Position numbers and translations under genes: made by a program. This document shows positions 60,167-64,000 of a stretch of DNA of 64,000 nt, piece after piece; within the stretch, counting starts at the first letter, position 1; each line of letters begins with the position of its first letter. The notes beneath the pieces were generated by a model. It was not told where the DNA came from. It saw only the letters and a program-made list of their open reading frames with translations, and made no database searches. The stretch comes from Rhodamnia argentea (Eukaryota; Streptophyta; Magnoliopsida; Myrtales; Myrtaceae), in contig NC_063156.1 in NCBI RefSeq assembly GCF_020921035.1, positions 4,340,001 through 4,404,000 on the forward strand, read 5' to 3'.

Positions 60167-62514
60167 GCTTACGGCTCCGTCGCGAACGGGAACCAAACCG
60201 AGGAAAGTCGGGTTGCTCCTCCGTCCTCGCTCTGAATCACAGACTCAAAGCTCGACGATTCCTTCGTACCCGCCGTACAACACGAAGTTTCGCGGAGGGA
60301 ATCGCTTGGTGTTCTCTCTCTCTCTGGTTTTTTTTTTGTCAGAAATCGTTTGGTTCGTTTGAGCTTCGAAAAAGTGGAAGCTGACAACTGATTTTAATCC
60401 GTATTAAGCTTTTAAGGGTTAATTATATTATAGCCCTATTGGCATGCGAATATTCATGTATTTTCAATTGTGGATTGAAATTAATGCTTCATTTCTATAA
60501 TTAATATGCAACCTACAACCAGAACAAAAGGGTTAGTAACACAAAAAAAATCCCAAATCGATACATTAGTGTCACGTTTACTTCAAACTTCACAAAAAAA
60601 ATCTAAACTGCCACCATCTTTATTACATTTACTCCAAAATAATTATTATGTTGCAAAATATCTCAAATTAGTACATTCATGCCACATCTACCTAAAAATG
60701 AATTTTCCACAACGGAAAATCCCAAATCAATGTGGCAAAAATTAGTTTAGGTTAATATGGCATGTATGTATAGGTGTGGGGCTTTTTGTGGTACAAATTT
60801 TTTTGGAATAAATGTGGCACGGTCATATCGATTTGGGCTTTTTGTGATGCAAAAATCAGATTAGAGGTTTTTTTTTAATGTGAAAATTAGATCGGGATAA
60901 ATGTGGCACAAATATATTAATTTCAAATTTTCGATAGTATAAATCCACATAAAAAAAAAAAAGGAAAAGAGTTGCCACACTGGACTAGCAAAGAATAAAT
61001 GCGGCTAAAAACACAAGTTTAATTAACATTCGGGCTCCTGTGCTATTCTTAACCTATAGGGTGGGATGAGGAAAAAATAATCTTGAGGCGAAGTAAAATT
61101 GAAAAATAACATATTTGAATTTAGCTGAAGCGGCATATCTATTAATTATTATAAAAAATCGATGATCAACTACTCTTTATAATCTGACCCAAAAAAATTT
61201 ACTCAGTATAAAAACTTCACAGATTTATCCATTTGATATTCAGAATTTATACTATAGCACTTCACATCATTACCTTACTCTTACTTTCCTAGCTAGTTTA
61301 ATCCAATTACCACCATTCACTTATCATTTGAAATCCAAACTTGTTTCTTTTCCCTCGTGTTTGTTTATTTCATCCTAACTAGCTGATGTTAGATTAATGC
61401 TGTGTTTCGACCAAAAAAAAAAAATTTAATGCCGTGCGAACTATTCTTAAAAACAAAAGACTCCCAAAAGCAATATCATCCGCATTGTCCAATCCCAAAA
61501 AACCCCAAAATAACTAATATTACATTAACTAAAATAATGCTCATTGTCTTACAAATTAAATTTGATATGACAATGAATAAAGGTATATATACATATATTC
61601 TCCTTTTTCGAATTTATTTAGAGTGTTAAATTGAATACGCCCTATTTAAACTAAGTTTTGACAAATAGTGTTGTCATTCCGACCTATATTTCATTAACAA
61701 ATAATACCCCAATCCGCTTACTTTTTTTTTTTCCAAGCCGTGTTTCGTTAGCCGTTTAAGTTTCTCGAGAAGGTGAATTCCATAAATTAGTCTCATTTGT
61801 CATCCCACATCGTTTTTTTTTTTTTTTTTTTGTTTTTTTAATTTCATTTTCATCTTGATTTTCTGCCGATCTCGTGAGACAGGCAGCTCGTAATGCGTTT
61901 CACCGGCCGTGGCTCATCGAGCCACCACAACCATGTCGCAGTGAGACCCATCCACCCACCCATCTTCACTCCCATCTATTGCCCTCGTTGCAAGACTCGA
62001 TAATTATATAAACGGTTCTTAAATTCTAGTCCATTACGCAACGTGTCTTTAAATTTTTAATTTCTTCGACGTGATGCATGAACTTTAATTTAAATTTTTC
62101 GTACATATTCAATTTAGGTCTTGAACTATATAAAGATATTTAAGGATCGACAAAATTAAAAGTGTACTAAAAATTTAAAAATCGTGTTGAATAAATTAAA
62201 AAGTAGAACCATTGCTGTTCTCATCCAGGAATAAAGACGAATTCCTCTGCACACAGGACAACATAAATCAAAGAGGAAAAACCACATTGATATTCACATG
62301 ATCCAACTTCAATCTTCAAATTCATACATACAATTGTTGCAGCTCATTTGTCAGATCATGTAGCAGCAGCCCGCAATGAGTAATCTCACTCGGCAAAAAT
62401 CCAAGTTGCCAAATTTTTCCAATTCCTTTTCAATAGCATGCGAGTGGAAGAAGATAACCAGTTAAGGCCAAGAAGATGAAGATAAACACAAACTCCCAAA
62501 AGCCAATAAACCTA
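60167..62514. other. Promoter of unnamed gene and intergenic repeats
   Basis: About 150-200 bases of leader and promoter lie right of 60166. The rest is AT-rich with the array listed below, and the last 200-250 bases are the probable ERF 3' UTR. No gene recognised. Confidence 0.45.
60530..60960. repeat. Foldback-like array, related to 48040-48500
   Basis: The left half has AAAAATCCCAAATCGATACATTAGTGTCAC-type units, about 60 bp apart. The right half has the inverse (GTGGCACGGTCATATCGATTTGGGCTTTTTGTG at about 60815). Non-coding. Confidence 0.65.
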
Positions 62515-63141
62515 TCACAGGCACAGTGCAGTGGCCGTCAAATCATCACCGTTGAGATCGCAGTCCATCTGCGGTGGAAGATTGAGGTCGAACGGCAAGA
62601 CCCGACGACTAAACGGCGCCGTCGTGCTACAATCCTCCGCCTCATCGACCACGGACGAGGAAGAGCCGCAGTCGCTGTGGCAATCATCGCCCGGGATCGG
62701 CCGGACCGGTCTCCGGTCGACAGCCACGGGGACCCGATTCGAAACCCTAGGTCCGCAGGACGACTCCACGGTGCTGCTCAAGCTGCTGCTCGCGGGCCGA
62801 TTGACGTCGAATCCGTCGCTGGTGACCTCGCGGTCGAGCCGATTGTGAGCCTGGTCGAGGCCCGTGGCCTGGGACCCGACGGACTGGGGATCCGCGGCGA
62901 AGTTCGTCCTCGCCTTGGCGCCGTAGATCCTGCGGGCCGCCGCGTCGTAGGCCCGCGCCGCGTCCTCGGCCGTGGCGAAGGTGCCCAGCCAGATCCGGCA
63001 CTTCTTCACCGGGTCCCGGATCTCCGCGGCGAACTTGCCCCACGGGCGCTTCCGCACGCCTCGGTACCTGACCTCCAACGACGATCGGAGGTTCGCCGTC
63101 GCGAGATCCGCCGCGCCCGCGGTGGCTCCGGGCCGTCGCAT
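62515..63141 (-). CDS. ERF transcription repressor with EAR motif
   Basis: Nuclear AP2/ERF protein that should bind GCC-box promoters and repress them. Intronless, 208 residues. The single AP2 domain lies at about 25-82 ([34 protein letters not shown]), with the Ala and Asp residues typical of the ERF rather than the DREB branch. The C-terminus carries the EAR repression motif FDLNLPP (184-190). This combination defines ERF group VIII repressors (Arabidopsis ERF3, ERF4, ERF7, ERF8 and others); I cannot say which. The start at 63141 gives a short N-terminus before the domain, as in relatives. The coding region is GC-rich, above its neighbours, as is usual for ERF genes. Confidence 0.96.
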   Translation of the reverse strand: MRRPGATAGAADLATANLRSSLEVRYRGVRKRPWGKFAAEIRDPVKKCRIWLGTFATAEDAARAYDAAARRIYGAKARTNFAADPQSVGSQATGLDQAHNRLDREVTSDGFDVNRPASSSLSSTVESSCGPRVSNRVPVAVDRRPVRPIPGDDCHSDCGSSSSVVDEAEDCSTTAPFSRRVLPFDLNLPPQMDCDLNGDDLTATALCL

Positions 63142-64000
63142 GGGTGAGAAGGAGGTGGGTCTGCGGTGGGAGGGTATTGGGTGGACTGGAGACGGAGGCG
63201 TGTTGGAGAGAGAGATTGGGGGGTGGGGTTAGGAATTTGTGCGCGCATATGTCAACCACCCCATAACGGAGATGGAGACGGCTTGGCTTCTTCTTCCTCC
63301 TCCTCCTCAGATTCCTATATATGAACTGATCTCTGTTTCTGGCGATGAATTGGCTGAGATTCATTAGCCCTCTTCCTTTTTTATTCTTCTTCTGGACACG
63401 AGGACGGTGTGTGAAAGGGTGTGTGAAAGGACCAGAGTACCCTCCCTGTGTTTGAAACTCTATTGTCTTTCTCTATCGGGCCAAAATAGGAGTCGTATGA
63501 CGCAACTTTTTGGGCTAAAAATTGGAATGGAAAAAACCAAAAAATGGTCTCCATGCCCTTGACGAATGTTTAATTTGATCTAAGGTTTAATTTTTTTCTA
63601 ATTCAGTTCTTATATTAACTTTGAAGTAGAACAAATTGAACTCTTGGTGAATTTGTCTTGTCGACATCCAAATGCCAATCGAACTCAAAAGAATTACATT
63701 TACTGAGTACGTATTAAAACAACTATATCGACAAAATTAAAAAAATATATATATATCACCCTAAGGGGGGAGAGGGGGAGGTTTGGTTGCCGCTTCAAGC
63801 AAGTAGGCCTCTCATAGAGACTCAATGGGAATCGTGCGCGAACATATATACAACTATCTCAATTTATATCAAAATTCAACTCTAGAAAATTTTTCGTTCA
63901 TTCCGCTCTCATCCTATTCGGCAGTAGCCGTAAAACTTGCAAATGAATCAAGATTGCTTGGTATGAGTTAAGAAAGTTCTATACAGGTCTTTGCGTTAAG
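63142..64000. other. ERF promoter and upstream intergenic
   Basis: Leader and promoter of the ERF gene, with a TATA box near 63314. Beyond about 63.5 kb the DNA is AT-rich with no recognised feature up to the window end. Confidence 0.5.
63314..63324 (-). promoter_or_regulatory. TATA box, ERF gene
   Basis: TCATATATAGG on the minus strand, about 175 bp upstream of the ATG, implying a leader of about 145 bases. Confidence 0.6.

Noticed and set aside
62476-63147. Long plus-strand frame opposite the ERF gene
   Set aside because: Shadow of a GC-rich intronless gene; the minus strand has the AP2 domain and EAR motif.
1-64000. tRNA, rRNA, CRISPR array, bacterial operon or prophage
   Set aside because: No cloverleaf, ribosomal or repeat-spacer structure was seen by eye, and gene structure is plainly plant nuclear. 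A tRNA or microRNA scan was not possible here, so small RNA genes could be missed.

Overview
This is a plant nuclear window, almost certainly from a dicot tree or shrub. Genes are split by many short introns with GT-AG borders, intergenic DNA is AT-rich, and proteins read like rosid orthologues of Arabidopsis genes. Myrtaceae (a eucalypt relative) is my guess from overall style only and is not proven. I rebuilt twelve protein-coding genes exon by exon; every model keeps reading frame across all of its junctions.

Layout, left to right. LBP/BPI-family lipid-binding protein (+, 840-5033). Plastid tRNase Z, TRZ2-like (+, 6910-10442), tail to tail with glutamate-1-semialdehyde aminomutase (-, 11591-14122). 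Mitochondrial beta-ketoacyl-ACP synthase (-, 15451-20114). A gene-poor 7.7 kb stretch (20115-27822) holding an EF-hand gene relic and an old 3.3 kb LTR retrotransposon. IBR5-type dual-specificity phosphatase (+, 27823-30814). UBL-WLM-PUB protease of the WSS1 type (-, 31991-37065). A short MPC2-like mitochondrial pyruvate carrier subunit (-, 40456-41782). A small secreted-protein gene (-, 42602-42871). Lipid-A-disaccharide synthase LpxB (-, 43704-47529). ER protein disulfide isomerase with KDEL (-, 50025-54823). An unnamed two-membrane-segment protein (-, 56300-60166). An ERF repressor with an EAR motif (-, 62515-63141).

TRZ2, mtKAS, IBR5 and LpxB are, from memory, consecutive loci in Arabidopsis (At2g04530, At2g04540, At2g04550, At2g04560), so the core of the window is an ancient gene block, here opened up by GSA and by WSS1, MPC2 and small-peptide genes. 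Functionally the genes are mostly organelle housekeeping: plastid tRNA 3' processing, tetrapyrrole supply, mitochondrial fatty acid synthesis, mitochondrial pyruvate import and a lipid-A-like pathway. mtKAS could supply acyl chains for the LpxB pathway, and an LBP/BPI protein sits in the same window, but a functional link among the three is only an inference.

Non-genic structure is rich in short tandem arrays, several arranged head to head like foldback elements (38.74-39.38 kb, 48.04-48.50 kb, 56.89-57.40 kb, 60.53-60.96 kb). One half-array ends just upstream of the MPC2-like TATA box. Tandem duplications also sit inside introns of GSA, WSS1 and PDI; the GSA one copied the end of an exon with its splice donor. 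I found no clear new biological system; the best leads are the repeated acidic motif in the WSS1-type protease, the short MPC2-like gene and the unassigned secreted peptide.
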